Assembly: GCF_006064855.1 (NCBI RefSeq)
Contig: NZ_CP040753.1
Span: forward strand, 2,046,001-2,110,000
Origin: Sulfitobacter sp. BSw21498
Lineage (GTDB): Bacteria; Pseudomonadota; Alphaproteobacteria; Rhodobacterales; Rhodobacteraceae
Length of the DNA stretch: 64,000 nucleotides
Direction: 5' to 3'
In this document: in pieces, positions 52,595 to 62,167 of the stretch
Layout: each line of letters starts with the position of its first letter
Position numbering within the stretch: the stretch's first letter is position 1
Translations under genes and position numbers: made by a program
Notes under the pieces: model-generated
What the model saw: only the letters and a program-made list of their open reading frames with translations
What the model was told of the DNA's origin: nothing
The model's database searches: none

Positions 52595-52753
52595 GGAGGT
52601 GCTCCTTGCGCTTGGCGACCAGCCTTAACGCCCCCGCCGCGGCAGGTAAAGACGGGGCGCGGGCGGCAACGTGTCTGCGCCGCCCGCCACCTGCAAAACG
52701 CTGCGGAAAAGCGCGTATCTCGTTGACGTTTCCGACCGCCGAGGCATCTGCCC

Positions 52754-54706
52754 CTAGTCGAAGAGCTTGAACAAACCGCGCCGCAGCTCGTCTTCGACTT
52801 TTTGCTTCAACGCATCCTCGACCGATTGCCCGTCCTGCCGCGACACGCCAAGCTCCTCCTCAAGTTTTTCGTTCAGCTTCTGGCGGGCCTTTTCTTTTTC
52901 TTTGGCAAAGTTCATGTCGACCGCCGCCTGCAAATCCGGCTTGATCCGGGGCGCGGCCCACGGCCCGAAGATGCGCACCGGAATGGCCAGACCGCGATCG
53001 CCGTTTACCTGCAGCGCCTTGGGTGTAACGGTATAATCCAGTGTCTGTGCCCCCAACCCCACCTGCCCCGTTCCCGTGGCGGTAAAGTTAGGCAGCTGCA
53101 TTAGCAGGTCATCATTGCGCAGCACGCCCTGATCCATGTCGAATGTCGCCGCAAGTGAATCAAACACAGTCGTCCCGCCCTCGGCATCAAAGTTCCCCAT
53201 CAGCGCGTCCAGATCGATGCCGTCGATATGGCCACGCCCGACATTCACCGCCCCCGATCCGCTGAGCGAGCGCATGATCGCGTTCAACGACGCCCCAGAG
53301 CCAAGGAAGGATACTTCGGCATCGCCCGCCCCATGGAACCGGCCCAGCCCAGCGGTTTGCTGCAGCAACGGCTGCATGGCGATGGATTGCGCATTCAACG
53401 CGCCGCCCACAGACAGGCCATTGCGGTTGTTGATCACGAACTCGCCGCTGATCACACCGGCATAGGCTCTGATCTCGCGCAGTTCGGCCACCAGTCGTGA
53501 CCGGTCGTTGCGCAGCAGCACACGCGTTGCACCAAGTGACAGCGTGCCCAGATCAATGCTGTCCGCCCGCAGCGCGATTTCGCCGTTAAACCCCGCCAGC
53601 GCGGAGGCATCAATCGGCGCGGTTGACCAGCCCGGCGACGATGCAGGCGCAGGTGCTGCAGTGCCCGATGCCGGCGCGGGACTGCCGCTGGTGTCGCTTC
53701 GTGCAAATCCGGTCAGGTCCAGCGTGCCCACGTTGAATTGCGCGTTCACATCCGGCGTGCCGTTCAGCGTAATATCTGCCGCACCTGTCAACGCATTGCC
53801 GCCCAGATCAGCCACCACATCGCGCAGGGCCAAACGCCGGTCCGGCGTCAGCGTCAAGTCGAGCTTTATATCAGTCGTTTTTCCCAGGCCTTGCGGCAGC
53901 GCGACGGCACCTGCCCCTAAAGCAGCAAGGAAGCGCTCTGTATTCGACGTCTTGAACCACAAGTCACCTGCAACCGCCCCGCTCAACCCCGCCCGACCGG
54001 CCAGCGTGACGCCACCGCCTTTGGTGTCGACACGGGCGCGCAGCGGGCGGATGTCGCCGTTGAGGAATTGGTCAAAGCGGTCAATCGTCGCTTCGATCGT
54101 CACGCGATCCGCAGCAGGGCGCAGCGCGGCCTTGATCACGGCCTTGCCCGCACGTTCAGGCCAATCGAGCGACAGGTCGACGCCTGCGAAACGCACCAGA
54201 TCGGCACCTTCGGCATCATAGATCAAGGTCGCGTCGGTAATATCGAGCCGCTGGATCGTCAGCGGGCGCGGGCTGCGGGCGGGGGCTGTGGGCGCGGTTT
54301 CGATTGACGCGGCACCGCCGCCATCGCTGAACTGCCAGCTCGCGCGGCCGTCACGCCGCTGCTCAAGCCGGATCGTGGGGCTTTGGGCTTCGATGTTAGT
54401 GATCTTGATCTCGCCCCGGAGCAGCGCCATGGCATCGACGCCAATCGCCGCATTGGCCGCAGACAACATCGCCCCGTCTTTGGCCCAATCTGCGTTGCCG
54501 ACTTCAAGCCCGCCTGCGGTCACCCCCAGCACAGGCCAGAACGTCAGGCCTACATCGCCCGTAATCGTGACCTCGCGGCCGGTCAGGTTGTGCAGTTGAT
54601 CCGCCGCGATTCGCGCAATGCGATCGGCAGGCAAAAGAAACAGCGACCCCGCGGCCACCGCTAAAATCAGCAACAGAATGCCAATTGCCCGAAAAATCCA
54701 CTTCAT
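52754..54706 (-). CDS. AsmA-family protein
   Basis: 650 residues from the ATG at 54706 behind AAGGAG. An N-terminal membrane anchor ([20 protein letters not shown]) and the AsmA start ([40 protein letters not shown]) are followed by a long beta-rich region with a Pro/Ala linker ([18 protein letters not shown]) near residue 340. The C-terminus [20 protein letters not shown] and [17 protein letters not shown] is typical. The family transports phospholipids or influences outer-membrane assembly. It is divergent from rimO. Confidence 0.93.
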   Translation of the reverse strand: MKWIFRAIGILLLILAVAAGSLFLLPADRIARIAADQLHNLTGREVTITGDVGLTFWPVLGVTAGGLEVGNADWAKDGAMLSAANAAIGVDAMALLRGEIKITNIEAQSPTIRLEQRRDGRASWQFSDGGGAASIETAPTAPARSPRPLTIQRLDITDATLIYDAEGADLVRFAGVDLSLDWPERAGKAVIKAALRPAADRVTIEATIDRFDQFLNGDIRPLRARVDTKGGGVTLAGRAGLSGAVAGDLWFKTSNTERFLAALGAGAVALPQGLGKTTDIKLDLTLTPDRRLALRDVVADLGGNALTGAADITLNGTPDVNAQFNVGTLDLTGFARSDTSGSPAPASGTAAPAPASSPGWSTAPIDASALAGFNGEIALRADSIDLGTLSLGATRVLLRNDRSRLVAELREIRAYAGVISGEFVINNRNGLSVGGALNAQSIAMQPLLQQTAGLGRFHGAGDAEVSFLGSGASLNAIMRSLSGSGAVNVGRGHIDGIDLDALMGNFDAEGGTTVFDSLAATFDMDQGVLRNDDLLMQLPNFTATGTGQVGLGAQTLDYTVTPKALQVNGDRGLAIPVRIFGPWAAPRIKPDLQAAVDMNFAKEKEKARQKLNEKLEEELGVSRQDGQSVEDALKQKVEDELRRGLFKLFD

Positions 54707-54770
54707 TGCCCGTCTCCTTGCCCGATGCGAGGCCTTTCCCAGACCCTTTGCATGGCTTATAGCGCAGTTC

Positions 54771-56141
54771 ATGAGCACAAACCCACCAAATCTACGCCCC
54801 GATCTTGCGCCCAAAGCACAGATCAGCAATCCGTCCCGCCCCGGCCAGCCGACCATCGGCATGGTATCGCTTGGCTGCCCCAAGGCGCTTGTCGACAGCG
54901 AACGGATTTTGACGCGCCTGCGTGCCGAAGGCTACGGCGTGTCGCCCGATTATGCCGGCGCAGATGCGGTGATCGTAAATACCTGCGGGTTCCTTGATTC
55001 CGCCAAGGCCGAAAGCCTTGATGCCATCGGCGAGGCGTTGAAGGAAAACGGCAAGGTGATCGTGACCGGCTGCCTTGGGGCCGAGCCGGATTATATCCGC
55101 GAACATCACCCCCGCATTCTGGCCGTCACTGGCCCGCACCAATACGAACAAGTGCTGGACGCCGTGCATATGGCCGTGCCGCCGTCGCCCGATCCGTTTA
55201 TTGACCTGCTGCCAGCGCAAGCCGTCAGCCTGACGCCGCGCCACTACAGCTACCTGAAGATTTCCGAAGGCTGTAACCACAAGTGCAAGTTCTGCATCAT
55301 CCCCGACATGCGGGGCCGCCTGCAGTCACGCCCTGCGCACGCGATCCTGCGCGAGGCTGAAAAGCTGGTGCAGAACGGCGTGAACGAGCTGCTGGTGATC
55401 TCACAGGATACCTCGGCTTACGGCGTCGATATCAAACACGCCGAAGACCGCGGTCACCGCGCGCATATCACCGATCTGGCGCGTGATCTGGGCTCGCTTG
55501 GGGCATGGGTACGGCTGCATTACGTCTACCCCTACCCCCATGTACGCAACCTCATTCCCTTGATGGCCGAAGGCTTGGTGTTGCCCTATCTCGATATTCC
55601 GTTCCAGCACGCACATCCCGATGTGCTCAAACGCATGGCCCGCCCTGCGGCTGCGGCGAAAACGCTGGATGAAATCGCCGCGTGGCGCGACACCTGCCCC
55701 GACATTACCCTGCGGTCGACTTTCATCGTCGGCTATCCGGGCGAGACCGAGGCCGAATTCCAGACCCTTCTGGACTGGCTCGACGAGGCACAGCTTGATC
55801 GTGTGGGCTGCTTTCAATACGAGAACGTCGCTGGGGCGCGGTCGAACGCATTGCCGGATCACGTGCCGGACGAGATTAAGCAGGACCGCTGGAACCGCTT
55901 TATGGAGAAGGCGCAGGCCATCTCTGCCGCCAAGCTTGAAGCCAAGGTCGGCCGCCGCATGGATGTGATCATCGACGAGATCGATGACGAGGCCGCCACC
56001 TGCCGCACCAAGGCCGACGCGCCAGAGATTGACGGCAACCTGTTCATCGACGAAGGCTTTGAAAACCTGAGCGTTGGCCAGATCGTGACCGTCGAAGTCG
56101 AAGAAGCCGGCGAATACGATCTTTGGGGGCGCGTGGTCTAG
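54771..56141 (+). CDS. rimO: Ribosomal protein S12 methylthiotransferase RimO
   Basis: 456 residues from the ATG at 54771. The N-terminal UPF0004 domain carries [23 protein letters not shown] and [10 protein letters not shown] (three Cys of the auxiliary cluster); the radical-SAM motif is [13 protein letters not shown]; the C-terminal TRAM domain ends the protein. It adds a methylthio group to Asp88 of S12. Divergent from the AsmA-family gene with 64 bases between. Confidence 0.97.
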   Translation: MSTNPPNLRPDLAPKAQISNPSRPGQPTIGMVSLGCPKALVDSERILTRLRAEGYGVSPDYAGADAVIVNTCGFLDSAKAESLDAIGEALKENGKVIVTGCLGAEPDYIREHHPRILAVTGPHQYEQVLDAVHMAVPPSPDPFIDLLPAQAVSLTPRHYSYLKISEGCNHKCKFCIIPDMRGRLQSRPAHAILREAEKLVQNGVNELLVISQDTSAYGVDIKHAEDRGHRAHITDLARDLGSLGAWVRLHYVYPYPHVRNLIPLMAEGLVLPYLDIPFQHAHPDVLKRMARPAAAAKTLDEIAAWRDTCPDITLRSTFIVGYPGETEAEFQTLLDWLDEAQLDRVGCFQYENVAGARSNALPDHVPDEIKQDRWNRFMEKAQAISAAKLEAKVGRRMDVIIDEIDDEAATCRTKADAPEIDGNLFIDEGFENLSVGQIVTVEVEEAGEYDLWGRVV

Positions 56142-56316
56142 GCCACCGCGCTTATCCCTACACGATTGGAACAGGCGAAGCGCTTTGGCGTTCCTGTTGG
56201 CGTTGCTATACCCCACCGCGACCGCACCCTATATTGTGGACAGCCAACAACATCGCCCTACATATAGACATGTAACAGCGCGGAAAGAGCGTTGCTCTTG
56301 AAAAAGCATCAACGAT

Positions 56317-56331
56317 GTTCTATATATGTTC
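56317..56331 (+). promoter_or_regulatory. SOS (LexA) box, alphaproteobacterial type
   Basis: GTTC-TATATAT-GTTC is an exact match to the direct-repeat SOS box GTTC-N7-GTTC of alphaproteobacteria. It lies 26 to 40 bases before the ATG of the next gene, and its AT spacer could double as the -10 region. Confidence 0.75.
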
Positions 56332-56356
56332 CAACCAGAACAAGGGGGTCCACACG

Positions 56357-56734
56357 ATGTCCTACCAACCGCAGTTTCCCGGCATGTTCGATCCCGGCCA
56401 AGGGGCCGTACCTGCCCAGACAGAAGATTCCGCCCGCGACGCGCGCGCAACATTGCCGCCAACGGAAAAGCAGATGCACTACGCTGCGTCGCTAAGCCTC
56501 AAGACCGGCGCGCCGGTGCCAAAGCAGGTGCAAAAGAACCGCGCCGCATTGTCTGAATGGATCGATGCCCACAAGCCCAAGCCGGTCGAAGGGCCGTTTT
56601 CGCAGTACCCGTCGTCAAAGCAGGTTGCCTTTGCCGAACGCATCGCGCGGCTAAAGCGGCGCGATATCCCGCAGGAATGTTTTCGCGACAAGACGATGAT
56701 GTCACGCTGGATCGACGGAAACAAACCCCGTTGA
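56357..56734 (+). CDS. Small protein with two repeated motifs, probably LexA-regulated
   Basis: 125 residues; ATG after AAGGGGG. After a Pro/Gln-rich start, two similar units of about 40 residues follow: PTEKQMHYAASLSLKTGAPV ... ALSEWIDAHK and PSSKQVAFAERIARLKRRDI ... MMSRWIDGNK. Each has KQ..(Y/F)A and ends in a (S)(E/R)WID motif. The units recall DUF3072-like helical repeats. The protein is basic overall. An SOS box is placed to control it, so a role after DNA damage is likely, but no function is known to me. Confidence 0.75.
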   Translation: MSYQPQFPGMFDPGQGAVPAQTEDSARDARATLPPTEKQMHYAASLSLKTGAPVPKQVQKNRAALSEWIDAHKPKPVEGPFSQYPSSKQVAFAERIARLKRRDIPQECFRDKTMMSRWIDGNKPR

Positions 56735-56858
56735 TCCGGCTGCAAGCCAATCGTCTTGTGGCGGTGCCTATACCATTGGATAGGGCGTGATACCAAAGTG
56801 ACGTGATTTAGGTGAAATCGGATATTGGAATGACATAATCCAGTGCTAGATTTGTTTC

Positions 56859-57479
56859 ATGGCTTATCCGCACCCCACCGCTGACACCCTCGCCGACGGC
56901 ACGATCCACGTGCTGGGTTTGGGGTTCGCCATACCCGCAACGATCTTACTGACCACCGATGTCGCGGGTCAGGGGGGTGCGCTTACGCCGACGCTGGTCT
57001 ATGCGGCCTGCTTCGTCATGTCGCTTCTGGCATCTGCGATTTACCATCTTGTGCCCTTTGACCGCCCCCGTGCCCTGTTGGGGCGGATCGACCATGCGGC
57101 GATCTATTTCAAGATCGCGGGCACCTACACCCCTCTCGTCATGTTGATTGGGACGGGTTTCGCCTATGGCATTCTTGCGGTCGTCTGGGCGCTTGCCATT
57201 ATCGGGGCCATCGCCAAACTGTCGTTCTGGAGCACGGAATCCAAAGCGTCGCTGTATCTGTACCTTGGCATGGGGTGGCTGTCTGTGCTGCTGGTCTGGC
57301 CGATGTGGCAAAGCCTGCCCCCTATGGCGCTGACGTTGATTGGCGCTGGCGGGCTGATCTATTCGCTGGGGACCGTGATTTTTGCCCACCCCGGCATGCG
57401 TTTTCAGAATGCAATCTGGCACAGCTTCGTGCTGACAGCGTCCATCTGCTTTTTCGCAGCGATCTCTATCAGCCTGTAG
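56859..57479 (+). CDS. Hemolysin III / PAQR-family membrane protein
   Basis: 206 residues with seven membrane helices. The family metal-site pattern is visible: SAIYHLVPFDRPRALLGRID then HAAIYFKIAGTYTPLVMLIG, and a late His in AIWHSFVLTASICFF. PAQR proteins may act as membrane hydrolases (ceramidase-like); the hemolysin name is historical. It is convergent with the yigZ-like gene. Confidence 0.92.
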   Translation: MAYPHPTADTLADGTIHVLGLGFAIPATILLTTDVAGQGGALTPTLVYAACFVMSLLASAIYHLVPFDRPRALLGRIDHAAIYFKIAGTYTPLVMLIGTGFAYGILAVVWALAIIGAIAKLSFWSTESKASLYLYLGMGWLSVLLVWPMWQSLPPMALTLIGAGGLIYSLGTVIFAHPGMRFQNAIWHSFVLTASICFFAAISISL

Positions 57480-57485
57480 CCCGCC

Positions 57486-57839
57486 TTAGGCTGCATCCAG
57501 ATAGGCGCGCACACAGGATTGCACATGGCGAAAACGGTCGCCGCCGAGATGTTTGCCGCCATACCAGCGGGTGACCACGATCAGATGATCTTTCAGACCT
57601 TCGCGCTCCAACATGCGGATGATGACCATCCCCGCACCGGATTCCCCGTCATCGCCTTTTAGCGGGCCGCCGTCTGACAGCAGCACCGCCCAGGTGTTAT
57701 GGGTCGCTTTGGCATAGCTTTTATCGCGCTTAAGCTCTTTCAGCGCAGCATCCACCGCAGCGCGATCAGATGCGGGGCAGCCCGACACGGCATACTTGGA
57801 CCCGCGGTCCGAAAGTATCTGGCCAAGCTGCCGCATCAA
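57486..57839 (-). CDS. YigZ/IMPACT-family protein (short form)
   Basis: 117 residues containing the UPF0029 core: GSKYAVSGCPASDR, THNTWAVLLSDGGPLKGDDG and the signature VVTRWYGGKHLGGDRFRHVQ. The C-terminal RNA-binding-like domain of full-length YigZ (about 200 residues) is missing, as in some alphaproteobacterial forms. The function is probably related to translation regulation or proline peptides; unproven. The M48 protease gene ends six bases upstream on the same strand. Confidence 0.88.
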   Translation of the reverse strand: MMRQLGQILSDRGSKYAVSGCPASDRAAVDAALKELKRDKSYAKATHNTWAVLLSDGGPLKGDDGESGAGMVIIRMLEREGLKDHLIVVTRWYGGKHLGGDRFRHVQSCVRAYLDAA

Positions 57840-57845
57840 GTGTCG

Positions 57846-58553
57846 TTACATCCCTGCCGCTGTTCGGCGCACCGTATCCAGACGCGACGCGTTGGGCGGG
57901 TGAGTTCCGAGGAAACGGTCGCCGGGATCAGGGATACGGGTAAAGAATTCGGCCCCCCGCAGCGGATTATAGCCGGCACGCGCGGTGATGATGGTGCCCA
58001 AAGCATCTGCCTCAAGCTCGAAATCCTTTGAATATCGCCGCGCCCCCACCTGTGCCCCAAGTCGTTGCGCCGATTCGACCGCAGTCGGATCGCCACCGCT
58101 GAGTGTCGCAAGACCGGCAAAAATCACCGCACCGGCCACCGCGTTTTGTTGCTGGCGCGCAATATGGCCTTCGATGTGGTGGGCGGCTTCGTGCCCCATG
58201 ACAAAGGCGAGCTCGTCCTCGTTCCGCGCATCCGCAATCAGCGCGAGGGTAAAGGCAATAACGGGACGCCCCGCCTTGTCTTCGGTCTGATAGGCGTTGG
58301 CAGGCTGGCCCGGACGGTCGTCTACCACAATGTTGAAATCGCAATTGACTTGCGACGTGCGCGTCCGACATTCGCGTTCCGCGACGGGTTCGACGGTTCG
58401 CAACACGCGGATAAAGCTGCGTGCCGATTCATTGGCCGAAAAGCCTGCGGGTTGCCCCTGATCAGGTTGGGTGGTGACAGGTCCCGACAGTGTTGTCGGT
58501 TCACACGCGGCGATGAATGCCACTGCGGCCAGAGCAAAACAGTATCTCAACAT
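57846..58553 (-). CDS. M48-family metalloprotease, lipoprotein
   Basis: 235 residues from the ATG at 58553. A signal with lipobox (ALAAVAFIAAC) indicates a lipid-anchored envelope protein. The zinc site is VMGHEAAHHIEGHIARQQ (HExxH), with the third ligand Glu in YSKDFELEADALG, and the C-terminal FLGTHPPNASRLDTV. It resembles periplasmic quality-control proteases such as LoiP/BepA without TPR repeats. It is likely co-transcribed with the yigZ-like gene. Confidence 0.93.
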   Translation of the reverse strand: MLRYCFALAAVAFIAACEPTTLSGPVTTQPDQGQPAGFSANESARSFIRVLRTVEPVAERECRTRTSQVNCDFNIVVDDRPGQPANAYQTEDKAGRPVIAFTLALIADARNEDELAFVMGHEAAHHIEGHIARQQQNAVAGAVIFAGLATLSGGDPTAVESAQRLGAQVGARRYSKDFELEADALGTIITARAGYNPLRGAEFFTRIPDPGDRFLGTHPPNASRLDTVRRTAAGM

Positions 58554-58677
58554 TACGTAACGTATCCTCAAAAGGGCACCGAATAGAACTACCACTGGTT
58601 TAACGTGGCAGCGCTGATTTGAACAGACGGTGCAGTGCTGCTCTTGCATTGGACCGCCGAAAGAATACTGTGCCGGC

Positions 58678-58914
58678 ATGTTTACGATTGAACACGAATT
58701 CGATGCCAGTGTGATCACGCTGATCGACGAAGGCAAAGCACCCTTGCGTGAAGACGTGACGGTGCAGGCTTTTGCCAGCGTCATCACAATCGAGCAGTGG
58801 GACCCGCGCACAAACTCTGTTTCCAAAATCAGCCTCTCGCCAGAGCAGCTGAATGATCTGACAGCTGCGCTGAACCTGCCCGAAGGCATCTACCGCACCG
58901 CGCCCAAGCGGTAG
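58678..58914 (+). CDS. Conserved hypothetical protein upstream of the branched-chain aminotransferase
   Basis: 78 residues from the ATG at 58678. Beta-rich start (MFTIEHEFDASVITLIDEGK) and a C-terminal helix (SPEQLNDLTAALNLPEGIYR). No signal peptide or known motif. It lies 14 bases before the aminotransferase start and is probably in the same transcript. I recall similar small proteins in Rhodobacteraceae. Confidence 0.7.
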   Translation: MFTIEHEFDASVITLIDEGKAPLREDVTVQAFASVITIEQWDPRTNSVSKISLSPEQLNDLTAALNLPEGIYRTAPKR

Positions 58915-58928
58915 TTAAAGGAAAGAAA

Positions 58929-59795
58929 ATGGCCACCGGCACACATATCAAGACGTACTTCGAAGGCAGTTGGCACGAGGGCGACATCTCTGTCATCAAG
59001 GCCGCTGACCACGGCGCATGGCTGGGCACGACCGTGTTCGACGGCGCCCGCCTGTTCGACGGACTGAGCCCGGATCTGGAGGCCCACTGCGCCCGGATCA
59101 ACCGGTCTGCCAAGGCGCTGATGATCACCCCCACGGTCGAGACAGACGATATGATCGAGATGGTGCGCGAAGGTCTGAAAAGCTACCCCAAGGACGCCGC
59201 CGTCTATATCCGTCCGATGTACTGGGCGCTGGCGGGCGATGAATTGGGCATCGTGCCACTGAAGGACGCGACCGGTTTCGCCATCAGCCTTGAACAGATC
59301 CCCATGGCCGCACCCGATGCAGCCACCACCCTCACGCGGACTCGTTTCCGGCGTCCCGTGCTCGAAGATAACGTGGTAAACGCCAAGGCGGGATGTCTGT
59401 ATCCGAATAACGCGCGTATGATGGTCGAGGCGCGCTCCAAAGGGTTTGGCAACGCGCTGGTGGCTGACGCGATGGGCAATGTTGCGGAATCGGCCTCTGC
59501 CAACGTGTTTATGGTCAAGGATGGCGAGGTTTTCACCCCGATCCCCAACGGCACGTTTCTGGCAGGTATCACACGCGCACGGCACATGGCGAACATGCGC
59601 GCCGACGGGATCAAGGTGCACGAAACCGTCCTGAGCTTTGATGATTTTCACGCCGCAGACGAGGTGTTCTTGTCCGGCAACATGATGAAGGTCACGCCGG
59701 TAAAGGCCTTTGATGACACCCAGTACGACATCGGCCCCATGACCCGCCGCGTGCGCGAGATGTATTGGGATTGGGCGGCCTCTGACCGTGGCTGA
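58929..59795 (+). CDS. ilvE: Branched-chain amino acid aminotransferase (class IV)
   Basis: 288 residues behind AAAGGAAAG. Class IV aminotransferase features: GAWLGTTVFDGARLFDG at the start, the PLP Lys in VVNAKAGCLYPNNARMMVEA, and EVFLSGNMMKVTPV near the end. It converts branched-chain 2-oxo acids to Leu, Ile and Val with glutamate. D-amino-acid or aminodeoxychorismate activities occur in the same fold, so the substrate is likely but not certain. Confidence 0.88.
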   Translation: MATGTHIKTYFEGSWHEGDISVIKAADHGAWLGTTVFDGARLFDGLSPDLEAHCARINRSAKALMITPTVETDDMIEMVREGLKSYPKDAAVYIRPMYWALAGDELGIVPLKDATGFAISLEQIPMAAPDAATTLTRTRFRRPVLEDNVVNAKAGCLYPNNARMMVEARSKGFGNALVADAMGNVAESASANVFMVKDGEVFTPIPNGTFLAGITRARHMANMRADGIKVHETVLSFDDFHAADEVFLSGNMMKVTPVKAFDDTQYDIGPMTRRVREMYWDWAASDRG

Positions 59796-59827
59796 TCCCG
59801 CGCCCCGCTGCTTTGCAGGAGAAAGCT

Positions 59828-60286
59828 ATGCGTAAATTTATGGTCGTGCTGGATGACAGCCGCGAATGCCTGAATGCCATGCGATTTGCCGCGATGCGGG
59901 CGTCCAACTCTGGCGGCGGCGTCGTTGTGCTATCGGTCATCCCGCCGGATGAATTCAACCACTGGATTGGTGTGGCCGAGGTCATGCGTGACGAGGCCCG
60001 CGAACGGATCGAGGTGCATTTCGAGGTCTTCGCGAAATGGATGCGGGACCGGCTGAACGTGGAACCCACTTTGGTCATTCGCGAAGGTGTGATCGTGGAC
60101 GAGATCATCAACCAGCTGGACGAAGACCCCCAAGTCGGCGTGCTGGTGCTCGGCGCGGGTACGGATAAGAAATCCGGCCCCGGCCCCTTGGTCACCCAGC
60201 TGTCGCGCAACGCAGGCTCGCTGCCGGTACCGATTACGATCGTTCCCGGCGACATGAGCAAAGAGCGCCTAGAGATGATTACCTAA
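59828..60286 (+). CDS. Universal stress protein (UspA family)
   Basis: 152 residues from the ATG at 59828 behind AGGAG. The UspA fold starts KFMVVLDDSRECLNAMRFAA and ends with LVTQLSRNAGSLPVPITIVP; the nucleotide loop GAGTDKKSGPGPLVTQL has the G-x2-G-x9-G type spacing approximately. Cytoplasmic stress protein. It follows the aminotransferase gene by 32 bases. Confidence 0.93.
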   Translation: MRKFMVVLDDSRECLNAMRFAAMRASNSGGGVVVLSVIPPDEFNHWIGVAEVMRDEARERIEVHFEVFAKWMRDRLNVEPTLVIREGVIVDEIINQLDEDPQVGVLVLGAGTDKKSGPGPLVTQLSRNAGSLPVPITIVPGDMSKERLEMIT

Positions 60287-60311
60287 GGCGGCACGGCAAG
60301 CCTCCGCCAAC

Positions 60312-60358
60312 TTAGAATCGTTCCAAACCTTGACTTGGCCGCATTCAAGTCGCATATC
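60312..60358 (+). promoter_or_regulatory. Iron-control-like (Irr/ICE) box and promoter of nfuA
   Basis: TTAGAATCGTTCCAA at 60312-60326 differs by one base from the Irr iron-control pattern TTAGAA-N3-TTCTAA. It is followed by TTGACT (60330-60335), 17 bases, and CATATC (60353-60358), a plausible sigma-70 promoter. A box just upstream of the -35 suggests regulation by iron status of the Fe-S protein gene. Confidence 0.55.
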
Positions 60359-60384
60359 TGCATCAACCCTTTGAGGAGCATGTG

Positions 60385-60945
60385 ATGTTTATTCAGACCG
60401 AATCCACGCCCAACCCCGCAACGTTGAAATTCCTGCCCGGTCAGACCGTGCTGGAAATGGGCACTGCCGATTTCCCCGCCCCCGGAGCAGCAAGCGCATC
60501 GCCCTTGGCCACGCGTCTGTTCGCCGTCGAAGGTGTGACCGGCGTGTTCTTTGGCACTGATTTCGTGACCATCACCAAGGCCGACGGGATCGAGTGGGAC
60601 CACCTGAAACCCGCCCTGCTTGGCGCGATCATGGAGCATTTCCAATCCGGCCAGACCGTGATGGAAAAGGGCCATGACCACGCATCGGGCCACGCAGAAC
60701 ACACCGGCGAAGACGGTGCGATCGTGGGCCAGATCAAGGAACTGCTGGACAGCCGCGTGCGCCCTGCTGTTGCCCAAGATGGCGGCGATATTACTTTCCA
60801 CGGCTTTGAGCGCGGTGTTGTATACCTTCATATGCAAGGGGCCTGCGCTGGCTGCCCATCGTCCACATTGACGCTGAAAATGGGCATTGAAAACCTACTG
60901 CGTCACTACATCCCCGAAGTGACCGAGGTACGCCCGGTTGCCTAA
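60385..60945 (+). CDS. nfuA: Fe-S biogenesis protein NfuA
   Basis: 186 residues; ATG at 60385 after GAGGAG. N-terminal Nfu domain MFIQTESTPNPATLKFLPGQ, then the NifU C-terminal domain PAVAQDGGDITFHGFERGVV with the cluster-binding GACAGCPSSTLTLKMGIENL. It carries a 4Fe-4S cluster to target enzymes. tsaB overlaps its end. Confidence 0.96.
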   Translation: MFIQTESTPNPATLKFLPGQTVLEMGTADFPAPGAASASPLATRLFAVEGVTGVFFGTDFVTITKADGIEWDHLKPALLGAIMEHFQSGQTVMEKGHDHASGHAEHTGEDGAIVGQIKELLDSRVRPAVAQDGGDITFHGFERGVVYLHMQGACAGCPSSTLTLKMGIENLLRHYIPEVTEVRPVA

Positions 60946-61594
60946 GACGCCTCTTATCCTGGCGTTTGATACATCGGCCGCACATTGTGCGGCCGCTTTG
61001 CTGTCAGACGACCAGATCATAGCCAGCGTTCAGGAACCCATGAGCAAGGGCCAGGGCGAACGTCTGCTTGGCCTTTGCGCCGAGGTTCTGACCAGCGCGG
61101 ATGTGACCTATGGCGATCTGACCGCGATCGGCGTCGGCGTCGGGCCGGGGAATTTCACGGGCATCCGCATCGCCGTCTCCGCCGCACGCGGGCTGGCGCT
61201 TGGACTTGGGGTGTCCGCGATTGGCGTGTCGCATTTGCAGGCGCTGGCCTATGGGCATGACGGTGTGGTCATCAGCAGCATCGATGCCCGTCAGGACAAG
61301 CTGTTCGTGCAGGTATTCGGCACCATGGACGACCGCGAACCGGTGATGTGCAGCCTTGATAATTTGCCCGCAGTGCCATCGCGTGCCGACCCTATCTGTG
61401 TGGGGCATCAGGCTGACCTGATCGCAGCGCTGTGCAATGGCACCGCCCTACCCCCGCGCAGCCCCGTGGCAGAGGCGACGGCGCATATCGCGAGGGCCCG
61501 CTTGGGCACGCAAAACCCGCGCCCTGCTCCGCTATATCTGCGCCCGGCCGATGCCGCCCCCGCCCGCGACAAGCCGCCAACGATCCTTGCATGA
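60938..61594 (+). CDS. tsaB: tRNA t6A modification protein TsaB
   Basis: 218 residues starting at a TTG that overlaps the end of nfuA by eight bases; no ATG is available nearby. ASKHA-type ILAFDTSAAHCAAALLSDDQ, then GPGNFTGIRIAVSAARGLAL are the TsaB signature. It works with TsaD and TsaE in making N6-threonylcarbamoyladenosine on tRNA. The rimI-like gene overlaps its stop (ATGA). Confidence 0.95.
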   Translation: MPKTPLILAFDTSAAHCAAALLSDDQIIASVQEPMSKGQGERLLGLCAEVLTSADVTYGDLTAIGVGVGPGNFTGIRIAVSAARGLALGLGVSAIGVSHLQALAYGHDGVVISSIDARQDKLFVQVFGTMDDREPVMCSLDNLPAVPSRADPICVGHQADLIAALCNGTALPPRSPVAEATAHIARARLGTQNPRPAPLYLRPADAAPARDKPPTILA

Positions 61595-62007
61595 CCCCGC
61601 AAACCATGGCGCAGATCCATGCTGCCGCTTTCATCCATGACCGCAGCTGGGGCGCGCAAGAGTTTGCTGATCTGCTAAGCTCCCCCTTTGTGGATCATCT
61701 GGCAGAGCCGCACGGCTTTGCCCTGACCCGCCTGATTGCGGGCGAAGCAGAGCTTTTGACCCTCGCCGTTGATCCCGCGGCACAGCGTCAGGGCATTGGC
61801 CGCAGGCTGTTGCAACGCTGGCTGGACGGGCTCGAGGGGCGGGCAGAAACCGCCTTTCTTGAGGTCGCCGCAGATAACGCTGCCGCCATCGCGCTTTATA
61901 CGGCGGCGGGGTTTAGCCAAACGGCCAGCCGACGCGGGTATTATCTGCGTAAAGATACGCCGCCAGTTGATGCGTTGATCCTTTCGCGATGCTTTACGCA
62001 GGGTTAA
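61591..62007 (+). CDS. GNAT acetyltransferase, RimI-like
   Basis: 138 residues from the ATG at 61591 in an ATGA overlap with tsaB. The acetyl-CoA loop LAVDPAAQRQGIGRRLLQRW and AADNAAAIALYTAAGFSQT are typical. tsaB-rimI adjacency is common in bacteria and supports an S18-alanine N-acetyltransferase role, but RimI-like GNATs vary, so no symbol is forced. Confidence 0.88.
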   Translation: MTPQTMAQIHAAAFIHDRSWGAQEFADLLSSPFVDHLAEPHGFALTRLIAGEAELLTLAVDPAAQRQGIGRRLLQRWLDGLEGRAETAFLEVAADNAAAIALYTAAGFSQTASRRGYYLRKDTPPVDALILSRCFTQG

Positions 62008-62167
62008 CGCGCAATATCATCTGCCCTCGCTTGAGAATCCGGTTGACCCCACCCATGGGCTACGCAGTATCGTACATCTGATCAACGGAGCCGTGCACAA
62101 GTGCGGACCTGCGACCGGGCAAAGGCTCCTTGCTTGCGCCCCAACACAATAAACCGGGAGACATTCC

